This document shows, piece by piece, positions 36,160 through 44,953 of a stretch of 64,000 nt of DNA. The notes beneath the pieces were generated by a model that was not told the DNA's origin, ran no database searches, and saw nothing but the letters and a program-made list of their open reading frames with translations. Every line of letters begins with the position of its first letter. Within the stretch, counting starts at the first letter, position 1. The DNA comes from Flavobacteriaceae bacterium. Lineage in GTDB: Bacteria; Bacteroidota; Bacteroidia; Flavobacteriales; Flavobacteriaceae. The stretch is taken from assembly GCA_024644745.1 (NCBI GenBank), contig JAHEHF010000007.1, forward strand, positions 1 to 64,000. Reading direction: 5' to 3'. The position numbers and the translations under genes were made by a program.

Positions 36160-36251
36160 TAAATCTATTTTTCTAATCCCTAAAAGTACGTATTATAATC
36201 AAAACAAGAATCCTTAAAAAGTGAATAAAAAACAAATTGTATTTTGCATAA

Positions 36252-37175
36252 ATGAAACCACAATCTTTAGACCTTTATTGGTACGTCATTTTTAATCCGA
36301 CTTCCGGAAATGGTAAGGGTAAAAAGAAAATTGGTCATATCGAAGCTTTGATGAAAAAGTACGGTTTGAGTTTCAAAATTGTGAGGACCAATTATCCCCG
36401 TCATGAAATAGATTTAGTGAAAGAGGCTGTTTTAAAAGGTTACTTTCATCTGATCTGTATTGGTGGTGACGGTACATTGCATCATACGGTCAACGGTATC
36501 ATGCAACTTGAAAAAAATGACAGAGAAAAAATAAGGCTGGCCGTGATCCCTACAGGAACAGGGAATGACTGGGTAAAAAACTATAAGATTCCCACTGATC
36601 CTGAAAAAGCCATAAAAATAATTTCGAATTACAAGTGCTTTCGTCAGGATATAGGACAGATCACATTGATAGATGAAGAGAAAAAGATCTATTTTAACAA
36701 TGCAGCAGGAATAGGATTTGACGCCTATGTGGTTAAAAATGTAAATCGATATAAAAAATGGGGGAAACTGGCTTACTTAATCACCGCCTTGTCCTGCTTT
36801 GCCAACTATCCCATTCAAATGTATTCAATTGTCAGTGACGGGCATGAAATAAATACGGAATTATTGATGATCTCGATAGGGCTCTGTCAATACTCCGGAG
36901 CAGGAATGCAACTTACAGACTATAAAAATCATGTGAAGCAACACTTTGACATGACCCTGGTTAAATCTATCAGCCTTAATAAAATCATCCGAAACATTTT
37001 AAAATTATACCAGGGAAGCATCAATCAAATGAAGGAAACCAATTGTTCTCAGGTTCGCTCAATACTTATACGAGGAAATTCAACTGCATATATACAGGCT
37101 GACGGAGAACTGCTGGGTAAAGGAAATGCTGAAATCATTCTGATTCCGGAAGCCATCTCATTTATTATTTCATAA
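36252..37175 (+). CDS. Diacylglycerol/sphingosine kinase-like lipid kinase (YegS-type)
   Basis: The 307-residue protein has FNPTSGNGKG near the N-terminus, CIGGDGTLHHTVNGIM (the nucleotide-binding GGDGT motif) and AVIPTGTGNDWVKNY, all diagnostic of the DAGK catalytic fold. ADGELLGKG near the C-terminus is the closing motif. It probably phosphorylates a lipid with a free hydroxyl; diacylglycerol, sphingoid-type and other lipids are all possible in this phylum. Cytoplasmic, peripheral to the membrane. Confidence 0.88.
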   Translation: MKPQSLDLYWYVIFNPTSGNGKGKKKIGHIEALMKKYGLSFKIVRTNYPRHEIDLVKEAVLKGYFHLICIGGDGTLHHTVNGIMQLEKNDREKIRLAVIPTGTGNDWVKNYKIPTDPEKAIKIISNYKCFRQDIGQITLIDEEKKIYFNNAAGIGFDAYVVKNVNRYKKWGKLAYLITALSCFANYPIQMYSIVSDGHEINTELLMISIGLCQYSGAGMQLTDYKNHVKQHFDMTLVKSISLNKIIRNILKLYQGSINQMKETNCSQVRSILIRGNSTAYIQADGELLGKGNAEIILIPEAISFIIS

Positions 37176-37224
37176 ATTTTAACATTTTTGTAACATTTTA
37201 AAAACATTCTCGTCTTTATTGTAT

Positions 37225-37386
37225 ATGAGAACCAGTATTAAAATAATAATCGTCTGCATCCTTATCTTCGGATTGAGTATTTATGCGACCAAAAAAAGTA
37301 TAGATCATACTTTTAAGCAGACAGAATGCTCTCAGGTCAATACTGATTCACCTCTTGATTATACTACCTTTAGCGAGGAGGTTTGA
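37225..37386 (+). CDS. Small membrane or exported peptide, unknown
   Basis: A 53-residue frame starts ATG at 37225 with MRTSIKIIIVCILIFGLSIY, a single hydrophobic helix or signal peptide, then a polar tail with one cysteine (QTECSQVNTDSP) and an acidic end. It lies 49 bases after the YegS-like stop. Codon use looks normal for the region, whereas the next 550 bases are noncoding. I do not recognise it; it may be a real short gene. Confidence 0.5.
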   Translation: MRTSIKIIIVCILIFGLSIYATKKSIDHTFKQTECSQVNTDSPLDYTTFSEEV

Positions 37387-37943
37387 CAAATATTTTACTT
37401 CCAATCTTACTGAAGATTCAGCCTGTTTAAAAATTACTTTTTATCAACAGTTATATTATATTATAATGTTTTTATTAAAATTTTAAAAGGTATATAATGT
37501 TTATTATAGCTTGTTAATATATCCAATAAATTTTGTGCTGTTTATTTTGAAATATCAGTTCTTAAAAAATATTAACATTCTATAATTTTTTAATGTGTTA
37601 TAAATCAATATTCTGTTTATTTTATTCACAATGATATTAAGTTATTATTAACTGTATTTGTCTGAAAAATAATTTAAAAAATTTGCTGATAAAAGTGTTC
37701 ATTATTGTTTATAAAAAACAATTAAATTCTTATAAATAAATTTGGTTTCCCGGTTGAGTTTGATCAATAAGTAAATTAATTTTTTTTACAAAATTTTCTT
37801 ATCAGAATTAAACCTTTTTTAATTAACATTTTATATAATTTATAAGTAGTTTTAAATGAGTGTGATATAAGCTTCCATTAACAATTCAATAATTTTATGT
37901 TTATTACTCTAATAAATGTAATTTTGTATTAAAATTACACCAA
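37387..37943. other. Very AT-rich noncoding block with DnaA-box-like words; candidate replication-origin or control region
   Basis: 557 bases without a usable reading frame. Hand counts for the lines at 37501 and 37561 give 12 and 8 G+C in 60. It contains TTATCAACA at 37441-37449, TTATTCACA at 37622-37630 (fits TTATnCACA), TGCTGATAA at 37684-37692 and TTATCAGAA at 37799-37807, plus long A/T runs suitable for unwinding. The last 25 bases carry the rpiB promoter box. An origin role is inference. Confidence 0.4.
37919..37926 (+). promoter_or_regulatory. Bacteroidota -7 promoter box for rpiB
   Basis: TAATTTTG matches TAnnTTTG exactly, 17 bases before the rpiB ATG. Confidence 0.5.
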
Positions 37944-38381
37944 ATGAAAATAGCTATTGGCAATGACCACGCAGGAACGAGATATAAGTTTAATATTATA
38001 GATCATTTAAAGAGTACCGGAATAGAAGTGATTAATTTCGGCACTGATGATGAAAACAGTATGGATTATCCTGACACGATCCATCCTGTGGCTGAGGCCG
38101 TAGAAAGCGGAAAGGCAGATCTGGGTATTATTATATGCGGAAGTGGCAATGGTGCTGCAATGACAGCCAATCATCATAAGAAAATCAGGGCTGCCTTATG
38201 CTGGAACAAAGAATTGGCGGCATTGGCCAGACAACATAATAATGCCAATATTTTAAGTATTCCTGCCCGATTCGTTTCCTTGGAGGATAGTTTGGAATTT
38301 GTTGATACTTTTTTAAACACTGAATTTGAAGGAGGCCGCCATCAGAAGCGGATAGATAAAATTCCTACAGACAAATGTTAA
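37944..38381 (+). CDS. rpiB: Ribose 5-phosphate isomerase B
   Basis: The 145-residue protein begins MKIAIGNDHAGTRYKFNI, and contains the YPDTIHPVAEAV and IICGSGNGAAMTANHHKKIRAALCW segments of the LacA/RpiB family. The active-site region has Cys in CGSGNG. It interconverts ribose- and ribulose-5-phosphate. The cation-efflux gene follows 7 bases later, so they are probably co-transcribed. Confidence 0.93.
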   Translation: MKIAIGNDHAGTRYKFNIIDHLKSTGIEVINFGTDDENSMDYPDTIHPVAEAVESGKADLGIIICGSGNGAAMTANHHKKIRAALCWNKELAALARQHNNANILSIPARFVSLEDSLEFVDTFLNTEFEGGRHQKRIDKIPTDKC

Positions 38382-38388
38382 GGTTTCT

Positions 38389-39297
38389 ATGAGTCATCAA
38401 CATACGCATCAGCAAGGAACATTGTCAGGCAACAGGCTCCTGTTTTCCATTATTCTCAATATCATCATTACTGTTTCCCAGATAATAGGTGGTATTATTT
38501 CGGGGAGTTTGGCTTTGATTTCGGATGCCGTTCATAACTTATCGGATGTTATTTCGTTGATCATCAGTTATACTGCCAATTTGTTGAGTCGTAAAAAGAA
38601 GCAAACCCTGCATCAAACCTTTGGATTTAAAAGAGCAGAGATCATTGCGGCATTTATCAACTCGGCCACTTTAATTGTTATTGCTGTATTTTTAGGTATA
38701 GAAGCCATTAAAAGGTTTAAAAACACACAGGAAATCGCATCTGATATTGTTATATGGCTCGCCTTTATAGCTATTTTAGCCAACGGATTGAGTGTGTTGT
38801 TACTCAAACGAGATGCCAATCACAATTTAAACATGCGATCGGCATATTTACACCTGATCACAGATATGCTGACATCAGTTGCTGTTTTAGCCGGGGGTCT
38901 TCTGATGAAATATTACGCGATATTCTGGATTGATGCGCTGTTAACCATTATCATTTCCTTGTATTTATTGTACATGAGTTGGGAAATATTCATTGATGCC
39001 CTTAAGATTTTGATGTTGTTCGCACCAAAACATCTCGAGATCGATGCGATACAAAAAGAAATTTTAACCCTGGAAGAAATCTCCAATATACATCATGTGC
39101 ATATTTGGCAACTCAATGATCACGATATTCATTTTGAGGCCCATATAGAGTTTAAAAATGATATTCAATTATCTGAGTTTGATAAAATATGTGCAAAAGT
39201 TGAAAAAATACTTTTAGATTCATTTCATATCAATCATTCAAATTTACAGCCTGAATTCGACCGGGATGATCACAAGGATTTTATAATTCAGGATTAA
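38389..39297 (+). CDS. Cation diffusion facilitator (zinc-type efflux protein)
   Basis: The 302-residue protein has a short His-rich N-terminus (HQHTHQQ), six transmembrane helices and a cytoplasmic C-terminal domain. The metal-site pairs are visible: SDAVHNLSD in helix 2 and HLITDMLTS in helix 5, the HxxxD arrangement of zinc-transporting members. The C-terminal domain has IHHVHIWQLNDHDIHFEAH, also rich in histidine. It exports Zn or related divalent ions by proton exchange. It probably shares an operon with rpiB and the GNAT gene. Confidence 0.92.
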   Translation: MSHQHTHQQGTLSGNRLLFSIILNIIITVSQIIGGIISGSLALISDAVHNLSDVISLIISYTANLLSRKKKQTLHQTFGFKRAEIIAAFINSATLIVIAVFLGIEAIKRFKNTQEIASDIVIWLAFIAILANGLSVLLLKRDANHNLNMRSAYLHLITDMLTSVAVLAGGLLMKYYAIFWIDALLTIIISLYLLYMSWEIFIDALKILMLFAPKHLEIDAIQKEILTLEEISNIHHVHIWQLNDHDIHFEAHIEFKNDIQLSEFDKICAKVEKILLDSFHINHSNLQPEFDRDDHKDFIIQD

Positions 39298-39315
39298 TCA
39301 AAACTTTCCTTAAAG

Positions 39316-39765
39316 ATGAAATGGATCCTAAAAAAATTTGATGAACTCAGTGTTCACGAGTTACATGATATTCTTCAATTGAGAATTAATGTTTTTGTGG
39401 TGGAACAAGATTGTCCTTACCCCGAACTCGATGGTAAAGATATGATGGCTTATCATTTTTATGCCATTACAGAAGACGGATCTGAGAAAGTTGTGGCTTA
39501 CACAAGAATATTTGCTCCGGGTGATTATTATAAAGAAGCTGCAATTGGCAGGGTAGTGGTGCATCAGAATTACAGAAAGGATGGTCTCGGAAATGAACTT
39601 ATGTCAAGATCTGTTCAACAGATTGAATCGCTTTTCAATGTCAAAACCATTAAAATAGGGGCCCAGACCTATTTACAGAAATTTTATGAGTCCCTGGGTT
39701 TTGAGTCAACAGGGCAGAATTATATAGAGGATGGTATTCCTCACATGTATATGATCAGGAGCTGA
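39316..39765 (+). CDS. GNAT acetyltransferase, ElaA-like
   Basis: The 149-residue protein opens WILKKFDELSVHELHDILQLRINVFVVEQDCPYPELDGKD, the conserved start of ElaA-family GNAT proteins. IGRVVVHQNYRKDGLGNELM is the acetyl-CoA motif A, and AQTYLQKFYESLGFE the motif B. Substrate unknown. It lies 18 bases after the CDF gene. Confidence 0.87.
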   Translation: MKWILKKFDELSVHELHDILQLRINVFVVEQDCPYPELDGKDMMAYHFYAITEDGSEKVVAYTRIFAPGDYYKEAAIGRVVVHQNYRKDGLGNELMSRSVQQIESLFNVKTIKIGAQTYLQKFYESLGFESTGQNYIEDGIPHMYMIRS

Positions 39766-39857
39766 TATTTTTTTAAAAAATCAGGTTTCGTTTACTTTTT
39801 TACCTGATATGCATCAATATGGGAAGGATCATATCAACATCTATGAAATAGTGTTTT

Positions 39858-39870
39858 TTGTTGATAACAA
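39858..39870. promoter_or_regulatory. Short palindrome upstream of recA
   Basis: TTGTTGATAACAA is a 5+3+5 inverted repeat about 95 bases before the recA ATG. It also contains TGTTGATAA, the reverse of TTATCAACA. It may be an operator; no classical LexA box is visible. The rest of the 199-base gap holds a 7-base stem (ATCAGGT / ACCTGAT at 39780-39808) without a clear T tract. Confidence 0.3.
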
Positions 39871-39964
39871 TCTTTAGTTCATTCAGAAAAATTACCCGCA
39901 AAAATTCCTATTTTAGCTTTCTACAATTATTAGCAAAAAAAGTAAAAATACACAAAGTTCGATT

Positions 39965-40969
39965 ATGGCAGAAGACAAAGAAAAAACAGCAAAATTAAAG
40001 GCATTACAATTGACCCTGGATAAACTTGATAAAACCTATGGAAAAGGCTCTGTCATGAAAATGGGTGATGTTGCCATACAGGATATTGACGTGATTCCCT
40101 CAGGATCTTTAGGTCTTGATATCGCCTTGGGCGTAGGAGGTTATCCAAGAGGCAGGGTTATTGAAATATTCGGTCCTGAATCTTCAGGTAAGACAACCCT
40201 GGCCCTGCATGCAATGGCGGAGGCCCAAAAAGCAGGAGGAATTGCTGCATTTATTGATGCAGAACACGCTTTTGACAGGTTTTATGCGGCAAACCTTGGT
40301 GTTGATATAGATAATTTGATTATTTCTCAGCCTGATTATGGAGAACAAGCCCTGGAAATTGCAGATAACCTGATCAGTTCAGGAGCGGTTGATGTGGTTA
40401 TCATTGATTCAGTAGCTGCTTTGACGCCAAAGAGTGAAATTGAAGGTGAAATGGGTGATTCCAAAATGGGACTGCATGCGCGTTTGATGTCTCAGGCTTT
40501 AAGAAAATTGACCGGTACGATCAACAAAACGAATTGTACGGTAATTTTCATTAACCAGCTTCGGGAGAAAATAGGAGTGATGTTCGGTAATCCCGAAACC
40601 ACTACAGGAGGAAATGCCTTAAAATTTTATGCATCCGTCAGGCTTGACATCAGAAAAAGAACGCAGATCAAGGAGGGAGACCGTGTTTTAGGAAACAGGA
40701 CCAAGGTTAAAGTTGTAAAAAATAAGGTGGCCCCACCATTTCAAACTACAGAATTTGATATCATGTATGGCAAGGGAGTATCTAAAGTAGGAGAGATTCT
40801 TGATCTGGGTGTTGAATTGGATATTGTCAAGAAAAGTGGTTCCTGGTTCAGTTATGCAGATACAAAACTAGGTCAGGGGCGTGACGCTGTTAAAAGCCTG
40901 ATTGCAGACAACCCTGAACTTGCAGAGGAGCTGGAACAGAAAATTATAGAAGCCATAAAAGCACAATAA
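39965..40969 (+). CDS. recA: Recombinase RecA
   Basis: The 334-residue protein has the Walker A motif [13 protein letters not shown], the [10 protein letters not shown] / [10 protein letters not shown]-type core (here [35 protein letters not shown]-binding loop 2) and a short acidic C-terminus. It catalyses strand exchange and DNA repair. It is monocistronic with a strong terminator. Confidence 0.98.
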   Translation: MAEDKEKTAKLKALQLTLDKLDKTYGKGSVMKMGDVAIQDIDVIPSGSLGLDIALGVGGYPRGRVIEIFGPESSGKTTLALHAMAEAQKAGGIAAFIDAEHAFDRFYAANLGVDIDNLIISQPDYGEQALEIADNLISSGAVDVVIIDSVAALTPKSEIEGEMGDSKMGLHARLMSQALRKLTGTINKTNCTVIFINQLREKIGVMFGNPETTTGGNALKFYASVRLDIRKRTQIKEGDRVLGNRTKVKVVKNKVAPPFQTTEFDIMYGKGVSKVGEILDLGVELDIVKKSGSWFSYADTKLGQGRDAVKSLIADNPELAEELEQKIIEAIKAQ

Positions 40970-40986
40970 TAAAAATGTAACGGCAT

Positions 40987-41016
40987 AAAAAAAGCGCCTG
41001 TATGAGGCGCTTTTTT
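40987..41016. terminator. Bidirectional terminator between recA and hemD
   Basis: AAAAAAGCGCCT and AGGCGCTTTTTT form a perfect 12-base stem around GTATG, 17 bases after the recA stop. T runs are present on both strands, so it serves the convergent hemD cluster too. Confidence 0.92.
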
Positions 41017-41032
41017 ATTTTTTATCAAGGGA

Positions 41033-41776
41033 TTATTTATTTACCTCTTTGATATATTTTTCTAAAGCCATGGTCATTGAGGGCGTTTCTACAGAAGGCG
41101 CCGCAATATCAATTTTTAGACCAGCTTCTTCTGCTGCTTTTACGGTTGAATTTCCGAATACCGCAATTCTCGTGTTATTTTGTTTGAATTGAGGAAAATT
41201 CTCAAATAGTGACTTTATACCACTTGGACTGAAGAACACAAGCACATCGTAAAATACGTTTTCAAGATCAGAAAGATCACTGATCACAGTTCTGAATAAA
41301 ATTGCCCTTTTCCATTCAACATTAAGACTGTCCATGTTATCGATCATGGTCTGTTTGACCTTATCAGAACTCGGCAATAAAAACTTTTCTGATTTGTGTT
41401 TTTTGATCAATGGCATCAGGTCATCAAAAGTACGTGTTCCCACATAAATTTTGCGTTTTCTGTAAACCACATATTTTTGCAAGTAGTAGGCCACAGCTTC
41501 AGACAAACAAAAATATTTCATGTCGTCGGGAATTACGACTCTCATTTCATCGGCCAGTCTGAAATAGTGATCAACAGCATTTCTGCTGGTAAAAATTACG
41601 GCTGAAAAGCTCAGAAAATCAATTTTTTGATTTCTTACGGCTCTCGAAGATTCCCCTTCAACGTGAATAAAAGAGCGAAAATCAATTTTCACTTTTTGCT
41701 TATCCATGAGGTCAAAATAAGGAGATTGTTTTGCCTGTGGAGCAGGCTGTGAAACTAATATAGTTTTTACTTTCAT
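41033..41776 (-). CDS. hemD: Uroporphyrinogen-III synthase
   Basis: From the ATG at 41776 the protein has 247 residues. The alternative TTG seven codons earlier would overlap the end of the DUF4271 gene. The VKTILVSQPAP start, the AVIFTSRNAVDHYF segment and the VFFSPSGIKSLFENFP...RIAVFGNSTVKAAEEAGL segment are the two-domain HemD signature in its flavobacterial form. It cyclises hydroxymethylbilane with ring D inversion in heme synthesis. It follows a DUF4271 gene, a pairing that is common in flavobacteria. Confidence 0.88.
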   Translation of the reverse strand: MKVKTILVSQPAPQAKQSPYFDLMDKQKVKIDFRSFIHVEGESSRAVRNQKIDFLSFSAVIFTSRNAVDHYFRLADEMRVVIPDDMKYFCLSEAVAYYLQKYVVYRKRKIYVGTRTFDDLMPLIKKHKSEKFLLPSSDKVKQTMIDNMDSLNVEWKRAILFRTVISDLSDLENVFYDVLVFFSPSGIKSLFENFPQFKQNNTRIAVFGNSTVKAAEEAGLKIDIAAPSVETPSMTMALEKYIKEVNK

Positions 41777-41786
41777 ATAATTTTGT

Positions 41787-42449
41787 TTAATCAACAAACA
41801 GTTTATAAATAACTATAATGGGCGATAATTCAAGGGCGCAAAGGTACAAAAATAAATAAAACAAATTGTTAAAACTTAATTTTTCATTTTTGATCAGTAC
41901 AAAGTAACGAAATAAAGCAATAGCGGCGCAAGCCACTATACTGAAAGTTATCAAGAACTTATGAATAAGACCAACGCTGTAATTGGCCAGTACCAATAAA
42001 GGAAAAATAAGTAGTGATATTAGAGCTAAGTTACTAAATTTCAGAAAGGTAAAATATTTTTGAGCTTCTTCCAAACTAAAAATATTTGCGAGAAAAATAC
42101 CTATAGAATACCTGATTAGAAAATACGCAGCCGTTAAAAATACAATTTCAAAATAGAAGCTCAACTGCTTGTCTGCCAGGGAAGAATCAAAGGCTTTATA
42201 GCCAAAAAATATGGATAAAGAAATGTTAAAAATGATGATGAAAAAGAAAATCGCATGAAACCAGTTGAAAATTAAAGGGTTGGTTTTTATATAATCGGTA
42301 TAATATTTTTCTGAATAAATTAGTGAGAACAGTTTGCTGAACCTTTCTGAATAATAGAATTGCAGCACAGCGATCAGAACAAGTATGATCATAAAAAATA
42401 TTGTAAGCCAGTCACTTGTGGATGATATTTTTTGCAATCCTTCAAACAT
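41787..42449 (-). CDS. DUF4271 integral membrane protein
   Basis: The 220-residue protein has six or so hydrophobic helices and ends ALELSPIIVIYKLFVD; the LELSPxxxxYK ending is the hallmark of DUF4271 in Bacteroidota. It is encoded directly upstream of hemD and 2 bases after the glycosyltransferase gene. Function unknown. Confidence 0.8.
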   Translation of the reverse strand: MFEGLQKISSTSDWLTIFFMIILVLIAVLQFYYSERFSKLFSLIYSEKYYTDYIKTNPLIFNWFHAIFFFIIIFNISLSIFFGYKAFDSSLADKQLSFYFEIVFLTAAYFLIRYSIGIFLANIFSLEEAQKYFTFLKFSNLALISLLIFPLLVLANYSVGLIHKFLITFSIVACAAIALFRYFVLIKNEKLSFNNLFYLFLYLCALELSPIIVIYKLFVD

Positions 42450-42451
42450 GA

Positions 42452-44140
42452 TCAGTCATTTTTGGTTATCACATCAAACAATACAGGAACCTTGTTTCCC
42501 TGGAAACCCTCTAACATATCGTAAAACTCCAGAGCAACCCTGAAAGTGATTTTATCCTGCTTGTTTAGTTCAGGCGCCTCAAAAGTGGCGTTCAACCAAG
42601 TATCCTGATATGCCTTTAAAGGTTTTAGTGTTTTTATTTCAAGAGGGACCTTTGCAAGTATCTTGTTCTTATAGCCCTGAAAAACGCCAATAAAACGCAC
42701 CCCTTCAAAATTAATATTTTTAGCATAGGTATTGGTCAAATGAAATTCAAATTTGTTTTTTCCATTCTTGAAATTCAGTTGTTCCTTGTCAATGATACAT
42801 TTGACCTTTTCAAAGGTATGGTAGTCATTTATGAGTTTACCATGAATCAACTCATCTCTTTTTTGTGCCAGTACAGGTTGTTCCTTGATCAGTTTTCCCG
42901 CACTATATACATCTTTCCCTTGAATTTGATCTTCAAAATCCATTAAATTATACTGACTTTGACGGCCTTTCAATACGCTGTAGGAATGCGTTTGAATGCC
43001 GGTGTAAAAATTGTAAAGCGAAGCATTGCGATATGAATTTACAAAAACAATGGGTTTTCCCTGGGTATTTTTTTGAAGCTCAGGGATCCATTGCCTGGCA
43101 AGGTGTGGCTCCAGGGTCAGTGGCGAAATTTCGGGAAAAGCCATGAAAACCCTTATAATAAGTAGAACACCCAGTTGAACGGAACCCAGAATCACCAACC
43201 ATTTTCTGGCTTTCTGCTTTTGCACAAAATATGGAAAAGTAATCAGGATCAAAGGGATGGATATGACCACGAGCCATTGCGCCTGAGGCTGAGATTTAAA
43301 AGTAGTGAACAGGAAAAAAACAAAGAAACCATAAACGATGAATTTAAGGGAACGCTGAAACTGATCTGTCGCTTTCTGCCGTATAAAAGCCTTATAAACT
43401 AAGGGAAAAGTAATTCCTACGATGGCTATCATATTCAGGAAATGGCTCAGGGTGTTGGAAATTCTGTAGGGCTTTTTACTTCTTTCCTTTAAGTGGTAGA
43501 TAAAGGAAGGAAAGTCATTATCATATTGCCACAGCAGATGGGGAATATAAAGTAAAAGACCAAAAAGGCCGGCCATCCAGAATTTTTTGTTTTTCAATAA
43601 TTTCCAGTGGGAAAGCACCACAAAACCGATCACGAGTACTCCATGGTATTTACTGTAAAGCATTCCTGCCATAGAGCAACCCAGCAACAGAATGTTGAGC
43701 GGACTTTCCTGATTCAGAAACCTTTTTAAAGACCATAAGAAAAGCGCAGTGAACAAGAGTAGCGGAGTATCCGGAGTGATGATAAAACCGAAGACCTGCA
43801 TCAATGCCAACGATACGATGAGCAGGAAGAATAATGTGACATGCTGCCATTTTTCTTTTAGATCAATGGTATCCCACATGATCCAAACCATCAGGGAAAA
43901 GCCTAAAGTGCTCATGAAACGAAGGCCCAATTCACCGTTAAAAAAAAGTTCTCCTAACTTCACCCAAAGCGCCACCATCGGAGGATGATCGAAGTATCCG
44001 AAAGCCAGGTTTTTTGACCAAACCCAGTAGTAGGCTTCATCCTCAAAGAGCGCTGTAAAACTGCTCTGTAAAACATTGATGACAAAGAACAATAAAAGAA
44101 AGATAACAAACTGATATCTTGAATTTTTTAATATTTTCAT
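42452..44140 (-). CDS. Glycosyltransferase family 39 (ArnT/PMT-like) membrane protein
   Basis: The ATG at 44140 gives 562 residues; a GTG six codons earlier is less likely. The protein has about ten to twelve transmembrane helices. The first periplasmic loop contains FEDEAYYWVWSKNLAFGYFDHPPMVA, the conserved acidic DE-YY and YFDHPP motifs of GT-C enzymes that use polyprenyl-phosphate sugars. The C-terminal part (about 400-562) is a soluble domain. The dolichyl-phosphate-mannose-synthase-like gene lies divergently next to it, so a polyprenyl-linked sugar donor is plausible. Confidence 0.85.
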   Translation of the reverse strand: MKILKNSRYQFVIFLLLFFVINVLQSSFTALFEDEAYYWVWSKNLAFGYFDHPPMVALWVKLGELFFNGELGLRFMSTLGFSLMVWIMWDTIDLKEKWQHVTLFFLLIVSLALMQVFGFIITPDTPLLLFTALFLWSLKRFLNQESPLNILLLGCSMAGMLYSKYHGVLVIGFVVLSHWKLLKNKKFWMAGLFGLLLYIPHLLWQYDNDFPSFIYHLKERSKKPYRISNTLSHFLNMIAIVGITFPLVYKAFIRQKATDQFQRSLKFIVYGFFVFFLFTTFKSQPQAQWLVVISIPLILITFPYFVQKQKARKWLVILGSVQLGVLLIIRVFMAFPEISPLTLEPHLARQWIPELQKNTQGKPIVFVNSYRNASLYNFYTGIQTHSYSVLKGRQSQYNLMDFEDQIQGKDVYSAGKLIKEQPVLAQKRDELIHGKLINDYHTFEKVKCIIDKEQLNFKNGKNKFEFHLTNTYAKNINFEGVRFIGVFQGYKNKILAKVPLEIKTLKPLKAYQDTWLNATFEAPELNKQDKITFRVALEFYDMLEGFQGNKVPVLFDVITKND

Positions 44141-44179
44141 TAAGCAGATTCTTAACACAAAATTAGCAATTATTTATTT

Positions 44180-44187
44180 TACCTTTG
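44180..44187 (+). promoter_or_regulatory. Bacteroidota -7 promoter box for the GT2-pyrC operon
   Basis: TACCTTTG matches TAnnTTTG exactly, 19 bases before the ATG at 44207, in the divergent gap with the GT39 gene. Confidence 0.5.
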
Positions 44188-44206
44188 CCTATTCAAAATA
44201 ACAATT

Positions 44207-44953
44207 ATGCAGGATACCCTGGTTATCATTCCAACCTATAACGAAAAGGAAAATATAGAAAGGATCATAAGGGCCACATTTTCTCAGAAGAAAAAATTTG
44301 ACATCCTGATTGTGGATGACAGTTCACCGGATGGAACTGCGGATATTGTCAGGACCTTGCAAAAAGAATTTCCCGAAAGACTTTTTCTAGAAGTAAGGAA
44401 TAAAAAAGAAGGATTGGGTAGGGCATATATCCATGGATTTCGGTGGGCCATCAAGAGAAAGTACGACTATATCATTGAAATGGATGCTGATTTTTCCCAT
44501 AACCCGAAGGATCTGGAACGCCTTTACGATAAATGTGTTGTAGAAGGTGCAGATTTGTCTATTGGTTCAAGGTATTCACAGGGTGTGAATGTGGTAAACT
44601 GGCCCATGAAAAGGGTCCTGTTATCTTATTTTGCCTCGAAATATGTACAGATTGTGACCGGAATGCCTTTTCATGACACTACGGCTGGATTTGTTTGTTA
44701 CAGCCGTAAAGTGTTGGAGAAGATACAACTGGATAAAATAAAATTTGTTGGTTATGCCTTTCAGATTGAGATGAAATTCAAAGCCTGGAAACATGGATTC
44801 AACATAAAAGAAGTTTCTGTGATATTTACAGACAGAACGATGGGTGAGTCCAAAATGAGCAAGACGATCATTACTGAAGCCATATTCGGAATAATTAAAA
44901 TGCGCTTTTCAGGCCTCCCTAAACCAGACAAAAATTTAGCTCAAGCATCATGA
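44207..44953 (+). CDS. Polyprenol-phosphate mannosyltransferase-like glycosyltransferase (GT2)
   Basis: The 248-residue protein has VIIPTYNEKENIERII, DDSSPDGTADIV, EMDADFSHNPKDL (the DxD metal site) and the FHDTTAGFVCYSRKVLEKI segment specific to the DPM1-like group. No membrane helix is present, like the short DPM1 forms. It would make a polyprenyl-phosphate-linked sugar for GT-C enzymes such as the neighbour at 42452. It overlaps the dihydroorotase gene by 4 bases. Confidence 0.9.
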   Translation: MQDTLVIIPTYNEKENIERIIRATFSQKKKFDILIVDDSSPDGTADIVRTLQKEFPERLFLEVRNKKEGLGRAYIHGFRWAIKRKYDYIIEMDADFSHNPKDLERLYDKCVVEGADLSIGSRYSQGVNVVNWPMKRVLLSYFASKYVQIVTGMPFHDTTAGFVCYSRKVLEKIQLDKIKFVGYAFQIEMKFKAWKHGFNIKEVSVIFTDRTMGESKMSKTIITEAIFGIIKMRFSGLPKPDKNLAQAS

